A stretch of 64,000 nt of DNA, taken from contig NZ_JACOEA010000007.1 in NCBI RefSeq assembly GCF_014281125.1, forward strand, positions 62,001 to 126,000, given 5' to 3'. The position numbers and the translations under genes were made by a program. Below are positions 34,951 to 44,249 of this stretch, in pieces. The notes under the pieces are model-generated. The model worked only from the letters and a program-made list of their open reading frames with translations. It had not been told where the DNA came from and did not search any database. Numbering within the stretch: the stretch's first letter is position 1; the number at the start of each line of letters is the position of its first letter. This DNA is from Lawsonibacter celer. Lineage in GTDB: Bacteria; Bacillota; Clostridia; Oscillospirales; Oscillospiraceae.

Positions 34951-36216
34951 ATGGGCGCTGTTGTGGAACGATTCGGCGGGCTGGTGGCCGCCCAGGCGTC
35001 TGCCCACCCCGGGCGGGCCCGCTGGCTGCTGTCCTCCGCCTACCGGCTGGTGGGGGCCCAGATGCGCTATATCCCCCCCAAGGGAATGAGCCCCGCCCGC
35101 AGCTACATGCAGTCGGTCACCTCCCCTATGATGGGCAAGGCCCTGTCCAGGCCGGGAACCTGCGCCTGTGTCAACGTATTTCTCCCCTGTGAGCTGCTCC
35201 ACGCCATGGACATTACCCCCATGATCCCAGAGGGGCTGTCCTGCTACCTGGTATCCACCGCCGCGGAGCGGCCCTTTCTCCAGGCCGCCGAGGAGCACGG
35301 GGTGCCGGAGAGCTACTGCTCCTATCATAAGCTGTTGCTGGGGCTGGCGGAATCCGGGGTGCTGCCCGCGCCCCTGTGCGTGCTCAACACCTCCCTGGCC
35401 TGCGACGCCAATCAGCTCACCTTCCGCCGACTGGCGGAGCGGTACGGGGTCCCCCGCTTCACCGTGGACGTGCCCATGGGGACTTCCTCCGCCGACCTGG
35501 ACTATGTGGCCGACCAACTGCGGGCCATGGGGGCCTTTCTGGAGAAATGCTCCGGCAGGCGGCTCGACCCGGAGCGCCTGCGCCTGGCCATGGAGCGCAG
35601 CCGCCGGACCGTGGAGGACTACCGGCGCTATCTGGACGGGCGGGCCAGCTGCTCCCGCACGGAGGAGCTCAGCGCCGAGATGTTCGCCGTGATGGCCCTG
35701 CACCCCCTGCTGGGCACGGAGGAATCCGCCCGCTTCGCCGCCCTGCTGGCCCGGGAGACCATCGCCCGCCCCGGCCCAAGCGCTGGCAAGCGCATCCTGT
35801 GGATGCACACCGTTCCCCACTGGCAGGCGTCCATGATGGAAGTGCTCAGCAAAAGCGGGCGGTGTGAGATCGTCGCCTGCGACATGAATTACGAGGGCCT
35901 AGCGGAGATCGACCCGGACCGCCCCTATGAATCCATGGCCCGCCGCCTGCTGGAGAGCGGCTACAACGGCGGGGCGGAGCGCCGGGTCCGGCGCTCCCTG
36001 GACATGGCCCGCCGCCTGAATGCGGACGGGGTGGTGTACTTCTGCCACTGGGGGTGCAAGCAGACCTCCGGCGCGGCCCAGTACGCCAAGCGCACACTGG
36101 AGGACGCAGGCTTCCCCACCCTGGTGCTGGACGGGGATGGCTGCGACTCGGGCAATGTAAACGACGGGCAGATGCTCACCCGGCTCCAGGCCTTCCTGGA
36201 GCAGCTGGAGGGATGA
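34951..36216 (+). CDS. 2-hydroxyacyl-CoA dehydratase subunit (HgdB-like)
   Basis: 421 residues of the 2-hydroxyglutaryl-CoA/2-hydroxyacyl-CoA dehydratase subunit family, which holds a [4Fe-4S] cluster and dehydrates a CoA substrate through a ketyl radical. Conserved cysteines appear in PGTCACVNVFLPCELLHAM (residues 70-90) and GVVYFCHWGCKQTSGA near residue 365. Substrate is unknown. ATG 34951 follows GAGGAGG. The stop overlaps an ATG (ATGA) at the start of the activase fusion, so the two are one operon. Confidence 0.88.
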   Translation: MGAVVERFGGLVAAQASAHPGRARWLLSSAYRLVGAQMRYIPPKGMSPARSYMQSVTSPMMGKALSRPGTCACVNVFLPCELLHAMDITPMIPEGLSCYLVSTAAERPFLQAAEEHGVPESYCSYHKLLLGLAESGVLPAPLCVLNTSLACDANQLTFRRLAERYGVPRFTVDVPMGTSSADLDYVADQLRAMGAFLEKCSGRRLDPERLRLAMERSRRTVEDYRRYLDGRASCSRTEELSAEMFAVMALHPLLGTEESARFAALLARETIARPGPSAGKRILWMHTVPHWQASMMEVLSKSGRCEIVACDMNYEGLAEIDPDRPYESMARRLLESGYNGGAERRVRRSLDMARRLNADGVVYFCHWGCKQTSGAAQYAKRTLEDAGFPTLVLDGDGCDSGNVNDGQMLTRLQAFLEQLEG

Positions 36217-36218
36217 CC

Positions 36219-37868
36219 ATGGGAACATTCGGCTACACCTGCAAATACACCCCCCTGGAGCTGCTCTCCGCCTTTGGCGGGCAGCCCGCCCTGCTTAACC
36301 GGGAGTCCCCCGACTTCGAGTACGCCGAGGGGCTCACCCACAACCACTTCTGCTGCCATGCCAAGGCCGTGCTGGAGGAGTGCCGCCGGGACGGGCTTCA
36401 GGAGCTGGTGCTGGTCAACTGCTGCGACTCCATCCGCCGCGCCTATGACGTGCTCCGCGTCCAGGGGACGCCGGAGTTTCTGTTCCTGCTGGACCTGCCC
36501 CACCACGACGACGGCTGCGCCCGGGCCCGGCTGAAGGGGGAACTGCTTCGCCTAGCGGCGGAGTACGGGGCCTATACCGGACGGGAATTTGACCCGGCGG
36601 CTTTTCGCGCCGCCTTCACCCCCCGCCGGGAGCCTCCGGACGGCCCCTATCTGGCCGTGGTGGGGGCAAGGGCGGGGGAGAGGCTGCTGGCCGCCCTGCG
36701 CTCCTCCGCCCCCCTGCCGGTGGAGGACTTCACCTGCGGCGGCAACCGCTTTGTCCCCCCGCCGGAGGAGCTGTCCGGCTTTGACACGCTGATGGACTGG
36801 TACGCCGGGGCGCTGCTGTTCCAGCTGCCCTGCCTGCGCATGGACGAAATCGGCCGCCGGGAGGAGCTGTTTCAGCAGCCAGGCCTGGCGGGGCTGATCT
36901 ACCACACGGTAAAATTTTGTGACTACTACTCCTTTGAGTACGAGGCACTGCGCAAGCACACCCGTCTGCCCCTGCTCAAGCTGGAGACCGATTTCACTCC
37001 CCCCGCCTCCGGCCAGCTGTCCACCCGGCTGGAGGCCTTTGCCGAAGGGCTGAGCCTCCCCGTTGCCCGGCCCGCCGCCCGCCGCCGGGGGCGGTATGTG
37101 GCGGGCATCGACAGCGGCTCCACTACCACCAACGCGGTGGTGCTTGACCTGGAGGGCAATCTGGCGGCCAGCGCCATCGTGCGCACCGGCCCCAAGGCCC
37201 AGGAGGGGGCGCGCAAGGCCTTTGCCGCCCTGGGGGGCTTTGCCCCGGAGGACATGGCCGCCATTGTGGCAACCGGATACGGCCGGGCCAATATCCCCTT
37301 TGCCACCGGGGCGGTGACCGAGATCACCTGTCACGCCCGGGGCGCCCACCGGCTCCGCCCGGAGGCCCGCACGGTCATCGACATCGGCGGCCAGGACAGC
37401 AAGGTCATCTGCCTGGACGGCGCGGGCGGGGTGAAGAACTTTGTCATGAACGACAAATGCGCCGCAGGCACGGGCCGCTTCCTGGAGATGATGGCCCGCA
37501 CCCTGGAGGTGGACCTGGAGGAGATGGGCCGGCTGGGCCTGCGCTGGGAAAAGGAGCTGACCATTTCCAGCATCTGCACCGTGTTCGCCGAGTCGGAGGT
37601 GGTGTCCCTCATCGCGGACAACCACAGCGCGGCCGACATTGTCCACGGGCTGAATCAGTCGGTGGCAGTCAAAACCGCCGCCCTGGTCAGCCGGGCCGGG
37701 GGCGGCCCTGGCTACATGATGACCGGAGGCGTGGCCCGCAACCAAGGCGTGGTGGAGGCCATTGAGGCCCGGCTGGGGGAGCGGCTGTGGATCGGGGAAA
37801 ACCCCGACCTGTGCGGCGCCCTGGGGGCAGCCCTGTTCGCCCTGGACTCGGTGCGCAGCCAGACCTGA
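36219..37868 (+). CDS. Dehydratase-activase fusion (HgdA/B-like domain plus HgdC-like ATPase)
   Basis: 549 residues, two domains. Residues 1-310 form a second dehydratase subunit (GYTCKYTPLELLSAFGG, NCCDSIRRAYDVLR, TVKFCDYYSFEYEALR). Residues 318-549 form the BadF/HgdC-type activator: IDSGSTTTNAVVLDLEG, VIDIGGQDSK, the [4Fe-4S] cysteines in NDKCAAGTGRF and ISSICTVFAESEVVSLI, and GYMMTGGVARNQGV. The activator fires one electron into the dehydratase using ATP. Having it covalently joined to a subunit is unusual relative to separate hgdC genes. ATG 36219 lies six bases after GGAGGG. Confidence 0.88.
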   Translation: MGTFGYTCKYTPLELLSAFGGQPALLNRESPDFEYAEGLTHNHFCCHAKAVLEECRRDGLQELVLVNCCDSIRRAYDVLRVQGTPEFLFLLDLPHHDDGCARARLKGELLRLAAEYGAYTGREFDPAAFRAAFTPRREPPDGPYLAVVGARAGERLLAALRSSAPLPVEDFTCGGNRFVPPPEELSGFDTLMDWYAGALLFQLPCLRMDEIGRREELFQQPGLAGLIYHTVKFCDYYSFEYEALRKHTRLPLLKLETDFTPPASGQLSTRLEAFAEGLSLPVARPAARRRGRYVAGIDSGSTTTNAVVLDLEGNLAASAIVRTGPKAQEGARKAFAALGGFAPEDMAAIVATGYGRANIPFATGAVTEITCHARGAHRLRPEARTVIDIGGQDSKVICLDGAGGVKNFVMNDKCAAGTGRFLEMMARTLEVDLEEMGRLGLRWEKELTISSICTVFAESEVVSLIADNHSAADIVHGLNQSVAVKTAALVSRAGGGPGYMMTGGVARNQGVVEAIEARLGERLWIGENPDLCGALGAALFALDSVRSQT

Positions 37869-37870
37869 AC

Positions 37871-37914
37871 AAAAAAATTGGAGCCGGGGCCCCCATGGCC
37901 CCGGCTCCGCCTTT
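37871..37914. terminator. Bidirectional terminator
   Basis: 12-bp perfect stem GGAGCCGGGGCC/GGCCCCGGCTCC with a five-base loop; A run on the left and CCTTTT on the right serve both strands. Confidence 0.88.
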
Positions 37915-37940
37915 TCATACGTATTTCGCCAAAACGCCTC

Positions 37941-38132
37941 TTACTCGTCCCAGTCGGCGTAGTCATCCTCTTCCCGGGCGCGGCGGCAGCAGGGCTTCTC
38001 TCCCCGCAGGGACTTGACCCGCTCCACAAAATCCATAATGCAGTCCCAATAGCGGATCACGGCACAGGCCAGGCCGGCCACGACCCCAAGAACCACCAGG
38101 AACTTGACCACACCTGCAAAAAACTTCTTCAT
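37941..38132 (-). CDS. Small single-pass membrane protein
   Basis: 63 residues: one N-terminal membrane helix (FFAGVVKFLVVLGVVAGLACAVI), then a basic segment with CC (GEKPCCRRAREED) and an acidic tail ending YADWDE. ATG 38132 lies nine bases after GGAGG; ATG 38138 is closer. Function unknown; similar short proteins are common in this group. Convergent with the dehydratase operon. Confidence 0.65.
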   Translation of the reverse strand: MKKFFAGVVKFLVVLGVVAGLACAVIRYWDCIMDFVERVKSLRGEKPCCRRAREEDDYADWDE

Positions 38133-38231
38133 AGCCATAAGCCTCCTTGTTCATTCTCACAAAATCCACGGTTTTGTTCAGTGTACCTGTTTTCCGTACA
38201 AATTACAAGTAGCCCGCGTAACTTTTTTCCC

Positions 38232-38260
38232 TTGTATTTTGTACAAAAATAGACTACAAT
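38232..38260 (+). promoter_or_regulatory. Promoter of the Gls24/FakA operon
   Basis: TTGTAT (38232-38237), 17-base spacer and TACAAT (38255-38260), about 80 bases ahead of the start. Confidence 0.75.
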
Positions 38261-38340
38261 AGAACAACGAATGAAAAGAAATCACCTCCGCCCACCGGCG
38301 GAGCTCCTGCCAGGTATTTTCCACGAAAGGAAGGGATTCC

Positions 38341-38691
38341 ATGAAGCTGCAAACCGAAAAGGGCGAGATCTCCATCAGCAACGAGGTGTTCTCCAATATC
38401 ACCGGCGCGGCCGCAGTCAACTGCTACGGCGTGAAGGGGATGGCCGTCCGCTCCAAGACCGACGGGCTGGTACACCTGCTGCGTAAGGAGTCCATGTCCA
38501 AAGGGGTTAAGGTGACCTATCACGAGGACAACAGCGTCTCCATTGAACTGCACATCATCGTGGACAACGGCGTCAACCTCATGGCGGTCAGCCGCTCTAT
38601 TATGAGCGAGGTGCGCTACATCGTCAGCCAGTACACCGGTGCCCAGGTCCGCAGTGTGGATGTGTGCATTGACTCCATGGTCATCGGCTGA
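38341..38691 (+). CDS. Asp23/Gls24-family (YloU-like) protein
   Basis: 116 residues: the whole chain is the Asp23/YloU domain (EKGEISISNEVFSNITGAAAVNCYGVKGM, IELHIIVDNGVNLMAVSRSI, VRSVDVCIDSMVIG). Such proteins are linked to envelope homeostasis and sit next to fakA (yloU-yloV) across Firmicutes, as here. ATG 38341 follows GAAAGGAAGG. The FakA gene starts 44 bases on. Confidence 0.93.
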   Translation: MKLQTEKGEISISNEVFSNITGAAAVNCYGVKGMAVRSKTDGLVHLLRKESMSKGVKVTYHEDNSVSIELHIIVDNGVNLMAVSRSIMSEVRYIVSQYTGAQVRSVDVCIDSMVIG

Positions 38692-38735
38692 GCGATCCAC
38701 GCCCTGCGCGGCGTCCATCGAAAGGAAGGAACATC

Positions 38736-40412
38736 ATGAGAGAGTGCATTGACGGCGCGTCGTTTGCCCAGGCCATTGTCCACGCTTCGGCCGCCCTCAA
38801 TCTTCAGAAACAGCAGATTAACGAGCTCAACGTATTCCCCGTACCCGACGGGGACACCGGCACCAATATGAGCCTGACCATCTCCACCGCCGCTGCCGAG
38901 CTGCGCAAGAAGCAGCCCCGCACCGTGGGGGAGGCCGCCGGCACCACCGCCTCCGCCCTGCTGCGGGGCGCCCGGGGCAATTCCGGCGTCATTCTTTCCC
39001 TGCTCTTCCGGGGCTTTGCCAAGGCGGTCAAGGACAAGGAGACCATTAACGGACGGGACCTGGCCATCGCCCTGGATTTTGGCGTGGCCGCAGCCTACAA
39101 GGCGGTGATGAAGCCCGCTGAGGGTACCATTCTGACCGTCTCCCGTCTGGCGGCCGCTCAGGCCGCAGCCGCCGCCCGGGACACTCCGGACGACCCCCAG
39201 GCTGTTTTGGAGGCCGCCATCGCCGAGGGACATACCGCCCTGGCCAATACCATCCACCAGAACCCGGTGCTCAAGAAGGCAGGTGTGGTGGACGCGGGGG
39301 GCAAGGGCTTCCTGGTTATTCTGCAGGGCATGCTGGATTCCCTCCGGGGCGAGCCTATGCCCGAGGGGGACGGCACCCAGGCCAGGTCGGAGTCCAAAAC
39401 CGACTACGCCGCCATTGCCGCCGAGGAGATCACCTTTACCTTTGACACGGTGTTTATTGTCCGCAAGACGGTGAACAAGGGGCTGGAGGGTCTCCAGGCC
39501 TATCTGAACAGCATTGGGGACAGCTTGGTCATCGGCGAGGATGACGACGCGTTTAAGGTCCATGTCCACACGGACATTCCCGGCGCCGCCCTCACGGAGG
39601 CCCAGAAGTACGGCACCCTGGAGCTGGCCAAGATTGAGAACATGCGCACCCAGGCGGAGGATTTGGCCGCCGGCCGGCACATCCAGAGCACCGACGACCT
39701 GGAGGACGACCACCAGGCCGCGCCGTCCGGACACACGGTGGCGGCCCCGGAGAAGAAGTACGGCGTGGTGGCCGTGGCTGCGGGCGAAGGCTTGGCCGCG
39801 GTGTTCCGCGACCTGGGGGCCGATGGGGTCATCAGCGGCGGCCAGACCATGAACCCCTCCACGGACGATATTATGCGGGAGATCGACCGCACCCCGGCAG
39901 AGATCGTGTTTGTGCTGCCCAACAACAAGAACATCATTATGGCCGCCGAGCAGTGCATCCCCCTGGCCGAGGGGAAGCAGGTGGTGGTGCTCCCCACCAA
40001 AACGGTGCCCCAGGGCATCTCCGCGCTGATGCTGATGGACCCGGAGGCGGACCAGCAGACCAATGTGGCCGCCATGAGCGAGGCCATCGCAAGCGTACAC
40101 ACCAGCGAAATCACCTATGCCGCCCGGGACTCCGATTTTGACGGCTTTGCCATCAAGCGCGGCGATTACCTGGCCCTGGCGGAGCACCAGCTGTTCGGCA
40201 CCGACCGCAAGCTGGATAAGCTGCTGCGACGCCTGGCGGAGGCCGAGCCCCAGCAGAACGCGGAGTTTATCAACATCTTCTACGGGGAGGACGTGTCGGA
40301 CAAGGAGGCCCAGAAGGCCCTGAAAATCTTTACCGACGCCTGCCCCAATGCCGAGATCACCCTGTTCTCCGGCGGACAGCCGGTCTACTACTATATGATC
40401 TCTGCGGAATAA
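38736..40412 (+). CDS. fakA: FakA-type DAK2 domain protein (fatty acid kinase)
   Basis: 558 residues. The N-terminal DAK2/DhaL kinase domain (residues 1-200) has VFPVPDGDTGTNMSLTI and LLRGARGNSGVILS, the ATP/Mg sites, and the C-terminal part (about 320-558) is DegV-like in fold. FakA phosphorylates fatty acids presented by FakB (DegV) proteins for membrane lipid synthesis; no fakB is seen here. ATG 38736 follows AAAGGAAGG. Second gene of the yloU-yloV operon, followed by a terminator. Confidence 0.93.
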   Translation: MRECIDGASFAQAIVHASAALNLQKQQINELNVFPVPDGDTGTNMSLTISTAAAELRKKQPRTVGEAAGTTASALLRGARGNSGVILSLLFRGFAKAVKDKETINGRDLAIALDFGVAAAYKAVMKPAEGTILTVSRLAAAQAAAAARDTPDDPQAVLEAAIAEGHTALANTIHQNPVLKKAGVVDAGGKGFLVILQGMLDSLRGEPMPEGDGTQARSESKTDYAAIAAEEITFTFDTVFIVRKTVNKGLEGLQAYLNSIGDSLVIGEDDDAFKVHVHTDIPGAALTEAQKYGTLELAKIENMRTQAEDLAAGRHIQSTDDLEDDHQAAPSGHTVAAPEKKYGVVAVAAGEGLAAVFRDLGADGVISGGQTMNPSTDDIMREIDRTPAEIVFVLPNNKNIIMAAEQCIPLAEGKQVVVLPTKTVPQGISALMLMDPEADQQTNVAAMSEAIASVHTSEITYAARDSDFDGFAIKRGDYLALAEHQLFGTDRKLDKLLRRLAEAEPQQNAEFINIFYGEDVSDKEAQKALKIFTDACPNAEITLFSGGQPVYYYMISAE

Positions 40413-40423
40413 AGCGTTAAGCG

Positions 40424-40453
40424 CGGGGCGGCCAAGGCCGCCCCGTGTTTTTT
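40424..40453 (+). terminator. fakA terminator
   Basis: 10-bp stem CGGGGCGGCC/GGCCGCCCCG with two-base spacer, then TGTTTTTT. Confidence 0.85.
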
Positions 40454-40474
40454 ACACAGAGAGGAGAATGCGGC

Positions 40475-41650
40475 ATGTACGATTTTACCACCCTGCGCCC
40501 CCGCCGCGGCATGGGCGCAGAGAAATGGGCGGAGCTGGAGCGGCAGGGGGTGTCCGACCCGGAGGTGATCCCCTTCTCCGTGGCCGATATGGACCTGCTC
40601 TGTGCCCCGGAGATCACCGCCGCCCTGCGGGAGGCGGTGGACTTCGGGGTCTACGGCTACACCGTGGCGGAGGACGGCTTCCGCTCCGCCCTGGCCGGCT
40701 GGATGGCCCGCCGGCACGGCTGGGAGATCCGGCCCGAGTGGCTGGTCAGCACCTTCGGCGTGGTCCACGCCATTCTTCAGGCGGTCTATGCCTTTACCAA
40801 GCCCGGCGAGGCGGTGATCTACCAGTCCCCCGCCTATCCCCCGTTCCGCAGCGTTCCCGGCGCGGCTGGCAGGAAGCTGTATGCCAATCCCCTGCGGCGC
40901 AGCGACGGATGCTGGGAGATGGATTTTGACGGCCTGGAGGCCCTTTGCGCCCGGCCTGAGTCCAAGCTGCTGCTGCTCTGCTCTCCCCACAACCCCACCG
41001 GACGGGTTTGGACCGGGGAGGAGCTGAGCCGGGTGGCCGACATCTGCCGCCGGCACGGCGTGCTGGTCTTTTCCGACGAGATCCACGCTGATTTTGTCTT
41101 TGCCCCCCACCGTCACAGCGTATTTGCCCGGTTTGAGGAGCGCTGCATCGTGGCGGTTTCTGCCAGCAAGACCTTTAACCTGGCCGGGCTGTCCACCGCC
41201 AGCATCCTTATCCCCGACCGGGAGCTGCGCCGCCGCTTCCGGGACGCGGGCACAGCCCACACGGGCTTTTTCAACAACTACTTCGGCCTGGCCGCAGCCC
41301 GGGCGGCCTATGAGCACGGCGAAGCCTGGCTGGACGCCCTTGTGGTCCATTTGAGGGGAAATTATGAATACGCAGTGGATTTTCTCTCAAAAAAATTTCC
41401 CTCTGTTAAGGTTGCTCCCCAGGAGGGCACCTACCTGCTGTGGGCGGACTTCTCCTGCCTGGGCCTGACGCCGGAGGAGCAGGAGCGCTTTCTGAGGGAG
41501 GATGCCCTGGTCTTCACCGACGAGGGCTATCTCTTCGGCCCCGAGGGCAGCGGCTTTGAGCGGCTGGTACTCGCCTGCCCCCGCTATCATCTGCAAAAGG
41601 CGCTGGAGCGGCTGGACGCCGCCGCCGGCCGCCGGAACCTGCCCCGCTGA
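40475..41650 (+). CDS. MalY/PatB-type PLP-dependent cystathionine beta-lyase/aminotransferase
   Basis: 391 residues, fold type I PLP enzyme. Features: GVYGYTVAEDGFRSALAGWM, PHNPTGRVW, DEIHADFVF (PLP aspartate and histidine) and the Schiff-base lysine in SASKTFNLAGLSTA near residue 232. The PatB/MalY group cleaves cystathionine or cysteine-S-conjugates to pyruvate, ammonia and a thiol; a regulatory role has been shown for MalY. ATG 40475 follows GAGGAG. Monocistronic with two terminators around it. Confidence 0.92.
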   Translation: MYDFTTLRPRRGMGAEKWAELERQGVSDPEVIPFSVADMDLLCAPEITAALREAVDFGVYGYTVAEDGFRSALAGWMARRHGWEIRPEWLVSTFGVVHAILQAVYAFTKPGEAVIYQSPAYPPFRSVPGAAGRKLYANPLRRSDGCWEMDFDGLEALCARPESKLLLLCSPHNPTGRVWTGEELSRVADICRRHGVLVFSDEIHADFVFAPHRHSVFARFEERCIVAVSASKTFNLAGLSTASILIPDRELRRRFRDAGTAHTGFFNNYFGLAAARAAYEHGEAWLDALVVHLRGNYEYAVDFLSKKFPSVKVAPQEGTYLLWADFSCLGLTPEEQERFLREDALVFTDEGYLFGPEGSGFERLVLACPRYHLQKALERLDAAAGRRNLPR

Positions 41651-41660
41651 GGCAGAAATG

Positions 41661-41697
41661 AAAAGAGGCGGAGCCGCGCTGCGGCTCCGCCTCTTTT
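41661..41697. terminator. Bidirectional terminator
   Basis: 17-bp perfect stem AAAAGAGGCGGAGCCGC with a GCT loop; A and T ends make it active on both strands, ending the lyase gene and the leftward ABC operon. Confidence 0.93.
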
Positions 41698-41704
41698 ATC
41701 CGGT

Positions 41705-42427
41705 TTAAAGCACCTTAGAGAGGAACTCTTTGGTGCGGGGTTCCTTGGGATCTGCAAAAAAGGCATGGGGCTCGTTCTGCTCTAGGATATGGCCCCCGTC
41801 CATAAAGAGCACCCGGGTGCCCACCTCACGGGCAAAGCCCATCTCGTGGGTCACCACCACCATGGTCATACCCTCGTCGGCAAGCTCCTTCATGACCTCC
41901 AGCACCTCGCCCACCATCTCAGGGTCCAGGGCGGAGGTGGGCTCGTCAAAGAGCATCAGCTTGGGCCGCATGGCCAGGGCGCGGACAATGGCGATGCGCT
42001 GCTTCTGCCCGCCGGAGAGCTGTGCGGGATAGGCGTCCGCCTTCTCCAGCAGGTCCACCCGGCGGAGGAGCTTCTCCGCCTCGGCCTCGGCCTCCTCCTG
42101 TTTCATCAGGCCGGTACGCACCGGGGCCAGGGTGATGTTTTTCCGGATGGTCATATTGGGGAACAGGTTGAAGTGCTGGAACACCATGCCCATCTGGCGG
42201 CGGATGGCGTCAATGTCCGCCTTGGGGGCGGTGATCTCCATCCCGTCAAAGGTGATGGTGCCGGCGCTGGGCGTCTCCAACAGGTTGAGGCAGCGCAGGA
42301 AGGTCGACTTGCCGGAGCCGGAGGGCCCGATGACCACCACCTTTTCCCCGGGGCTGATATGCTCGGAGAGGTCGTCCAGCACCAGGTGGTCGCCAAAGGA
42401 CTTGGAGAGGTGTTTAACGTCGATCAC
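41705..42427 (-). CDS. Polar amino-acid ABC transporter ATPase (GlnQ/GltL type)
   Basis: 240 residues. Walker [11 protein letters not shown]-loop [10 protein letters not shown], signature LSGGQKQR, Walker [13 protein letters not shown] and switch histidine in [12 protein letters not shown]-family ATPase that powers import by the adjacent permease and binding protein. Its start overlaps the end of the permease gene by 14 bases. Last gene of the three-gene operon. Confidence 0.96.
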   Translation of the reverse strand: MIDVKHLSKSFGDHLVLDDLSEHISPGEKVVVIGPSGSGKSTFLRCLNLLETPSAGTITFDGMEITAPKADIDAIRRQMGMVFQHFNLFPNMTIRKNITLAPVRTGLMKQEEAEAEAEKLLRRVDLLEKADAYPAQLSGGQKQRIAIVRALAMRPKLMLFDEPTSALDPEMVGEVLEVMKELADEGMTMVVVTHEMGFAREVGTRVLFMDGGHILEQNEPHAFFADPKEPRTKEFLSKVL

Positions 42428-43133
42428 TTTGGCGCAGCCTCCTTTCCAGCTTGCCCTGGAGCCAGGTCAGGACCATAACCACAGCCAGGTACATACAGGC
42501 GATACCGATGTAGGGGTACATCACGTCAAAGGTCTTGGTGCCCACCGCCTTGGCGTAATAGATCAACTCGGCCCCGCCGATGGCGGAGACCAGGGAGGTG
42601 TCTTTGAACAGCGTGATGAACTCATTTCCCAGGGCCGGCAGGATATTCTTGAAGGCCTGGGGTATGACGATAAAACGCATGGTGTCCAGATAGCCCAGGC
42701 CCAGGGAGCGGCCCGCCTCAGACTGCCCCACGTCCACACTCATCAGACCGCCCCGGACGATTTCGGCCACATAGGCGCCCGAGTTGACGCCCACACCCAA
42801 GGCGCCCACCATGGTGAAGTTGCGGCTGGTGGCAAAGATAACCCCCGACCAGATGAGAAGCTGGACCATCATAGGCGTGCCGCGGATGACCGTGGTGTAT
42901 ATCTTGCAGATAAAATTAAGAATCCCCAACACCGGGCTGCAGCGGCCGGGGCGCTGCTGGTCATGGGCGGTGCGGATCACCGCCACCAGCACGCCCAGCA
43001 CCACGCCGATCACGAGGGCAATGACGGTGATCTCCAAGGTGGTCCCCAGGCCCTTCAGATAGAGCTTCCAGCGGTCTCCGGTGATAAAGGCCTTGGTAAA
43101 GCCGTTGACAAAGTCAGCCAGCCACGCTTCCAT
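42414..43133 (-). CDS. Polar amino-acid ABC transporter permease
   Basis: 239 residues, HisM/GlnP type with about five membrane helices. The EAA loop reads [32 protein letters not shown], which docks the ATPase, and the N-terminal TM begins [18 protein letters not shown]. Substrate likely an acidic or polar amino acid; sequence alone cannot say which. Its own promoter was not found, so it is read with the binding-protein gene 80 bases upstream. Confidence 0.95.
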   Translation of the reverse strand: MEAWLADFVNGFTKAFITGDRWKLYLKGLGTTLEITVIALVIGVVLGVLVAVIRTAHDQQRPGRCSPVLGILNFICKIYTTVIRGTPMMVQLLIWSGVIFATSRNFTMVGALGVGVNSGAYVAEIVRGGLMSVDVGQSEAGRSLGLGYLDTMRFIVIPQAFKNILPALGNEFITLFKDTSLVSAIGGAELIYYAKAVGTKTFDVMYPYIGIACMYLAVVMVLTWLQGKLERRLRQSDRR

Positions 43134-43207
43134 GCGGCCCCTCCTCTCTTTTAAACAGCGGGAAAAGGACGGCCCGTGGCCGTCCTTCCGCCGGATATGT
43201 CATTGGC

Positions 43208-44080
43208 TCAGTCAGCGTTGATGTACTTGTCCACGATCGACTGGAAGGTACCGTCGGCCTTCAGCTCGGCCATGGCGTTGTTGACCGCCTCCAGCAGGGC
43301 GGTGTTGCCCTTCTGCACGCCAATGGCATAGTCCTCCACGGCCCACTCGCCTTCCAGAATGGTCAGGCCCTCGTTGGCCTCCACATAGGACTGGGCGGGC
43401 TTGTCGTCAATGATGACGGCGTCGATCTGGCCGTTGACCAGGGCCTGTACGGCAATGGCGCCAGTGTCATAGCCGATCACGTGGTCCTCGCCGTAGCCGC
43501 CGTTCTCCACAGTGTCGGAGGCATAGATGTAGCCGGTGGTACCCATCTGGGTGCCGATCATATAGTCGCCCAAGTTGTCCAGGGTCACGTCGGAGCCCTC
43601 CTTGACGATGACCACCTGCACGCCGGTGGCATAGGAGTCGGTAAAGTCCATGACCTCCCGGCGCTCCTCATTGGCCGTGATGCCGGCCATGGCGATGTCG
43701 CTCTGGCCGTTCTGAACGGCCAGCAGGGCCGCGTCAAAGCCCATGTCCATGATCTCCAACTCCAGGCCCAGCTTTTCCGCGATGGCGGCGCCTACCTCCA
43801 TGTCAATACCGATGGGCTCGCCATTGTCGTCCAGCATCTCATAGGGAGGGAACTCCGCATTGGTGGAGAGGATCAGCTTGCCGGCCTCCACCGTGGTCAG
43901 CTCGACAGGCGCATCAGTCCCGGGCGCTGGCGTGTCGGTCCCCACGGGCGCGGAGCCAGAGGGGGCGGGGGTGTCGGCAGCGCCGCCTTGGGTGCCGCCG
44001 GAGCAGGCGGCCAGCAGGCTTACACTCATAACCAGGGACAGGCCCAGGGCAAGCAGCTTCTTCATATTTTTCATTGTCAT
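43208..44080 (-). CDS. Amino-acid ABC transporter substrate-binding lipoprotein
   Basis: 290 residues: a signal peptide and lipobox (MSVSLLAACSGG), a Pro/Ala/Gly-rich linker (GGAADTPAPSGSAPVGTDTP), then a periplasmic-binding-protein-type SBP_bac_3 domain starting KLILSTNAEFPPYEMLDDNG, with GIDMEVGAAIAEKLG, MDMGFDAALLAVQNGQSD and IIDDKPAQSYV. ATG 44080 follows GAGGAG by three bases; ATG 44074 is equally plausible. First gene of the import operon. Confidence 0.95.
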   Translation of the reverse strand: MTMKNMKKLLALGLSLVMSVSLLAACSGGTQGGAADTPAPSGSAPVGTDTPAPGTDAPVELTTVEAGKLILSTNAEFPPYEMLDDNGEPIGIDMEVGAAIAEKLGLELEIMDMGFDAALLAVQNGQSDIAMAGITANEERREVMDFTDSYATGVQVVIVKEGSDVTLDNLGDYMIGTQMGTTGYIYASDTVENGGYGEDHVIGYDTGAIAVQALVNGQIDAVIIDDKPAQSYVEANEGLTILEGEWAVEDYAIGVQKGNTALLEAVNNAMAELKADGTFQSIVDKYINAD

Positions 44081-44119
44081 AATCTCCTCATTCCTGATTT
44101 CCTTGAACAGGTACCCCCC

Positions 44120-44147
44120 ATTATACACTTTATTCACAAAAATGCAA
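44120..44147 (-). promoter_or_regulatory. Promoter of the amino-acid ABC operon
   Basis: Minus-strand TTGCAT (44147-44142), 16-base spacer and TATAAT (44125-44120). Confidence 0.75.
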
Positions 44148-44180
44148 TATTTATTCATTCGTCAAAGGCACCAAAAAACC

Positions 44181-44210
44181 AAGGGCGGAGCCGTCCGGCT
44201 CCGCCCTTTT
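44181..44210 (-). terminator. Terminator of the acetyltransferase operon
   Basis: 12-bp stem AAGGGCGGAGCC/GGCTCCGCCCTT; on the minus strand it is followed by GGTTTTTTGG. Also T-rich on the plus strand. Confidence 0.8.
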
Positions 44211-44249
44211 GTTCAGTTTTGCTTCCGGCCCCTCTGACGGCCGCGGGTC

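Noticed and set aside
38616..40187. 523-codon minus-strand open frame over fakA
   Set aside because: Antisense shadow with no domain; fakA is certain.
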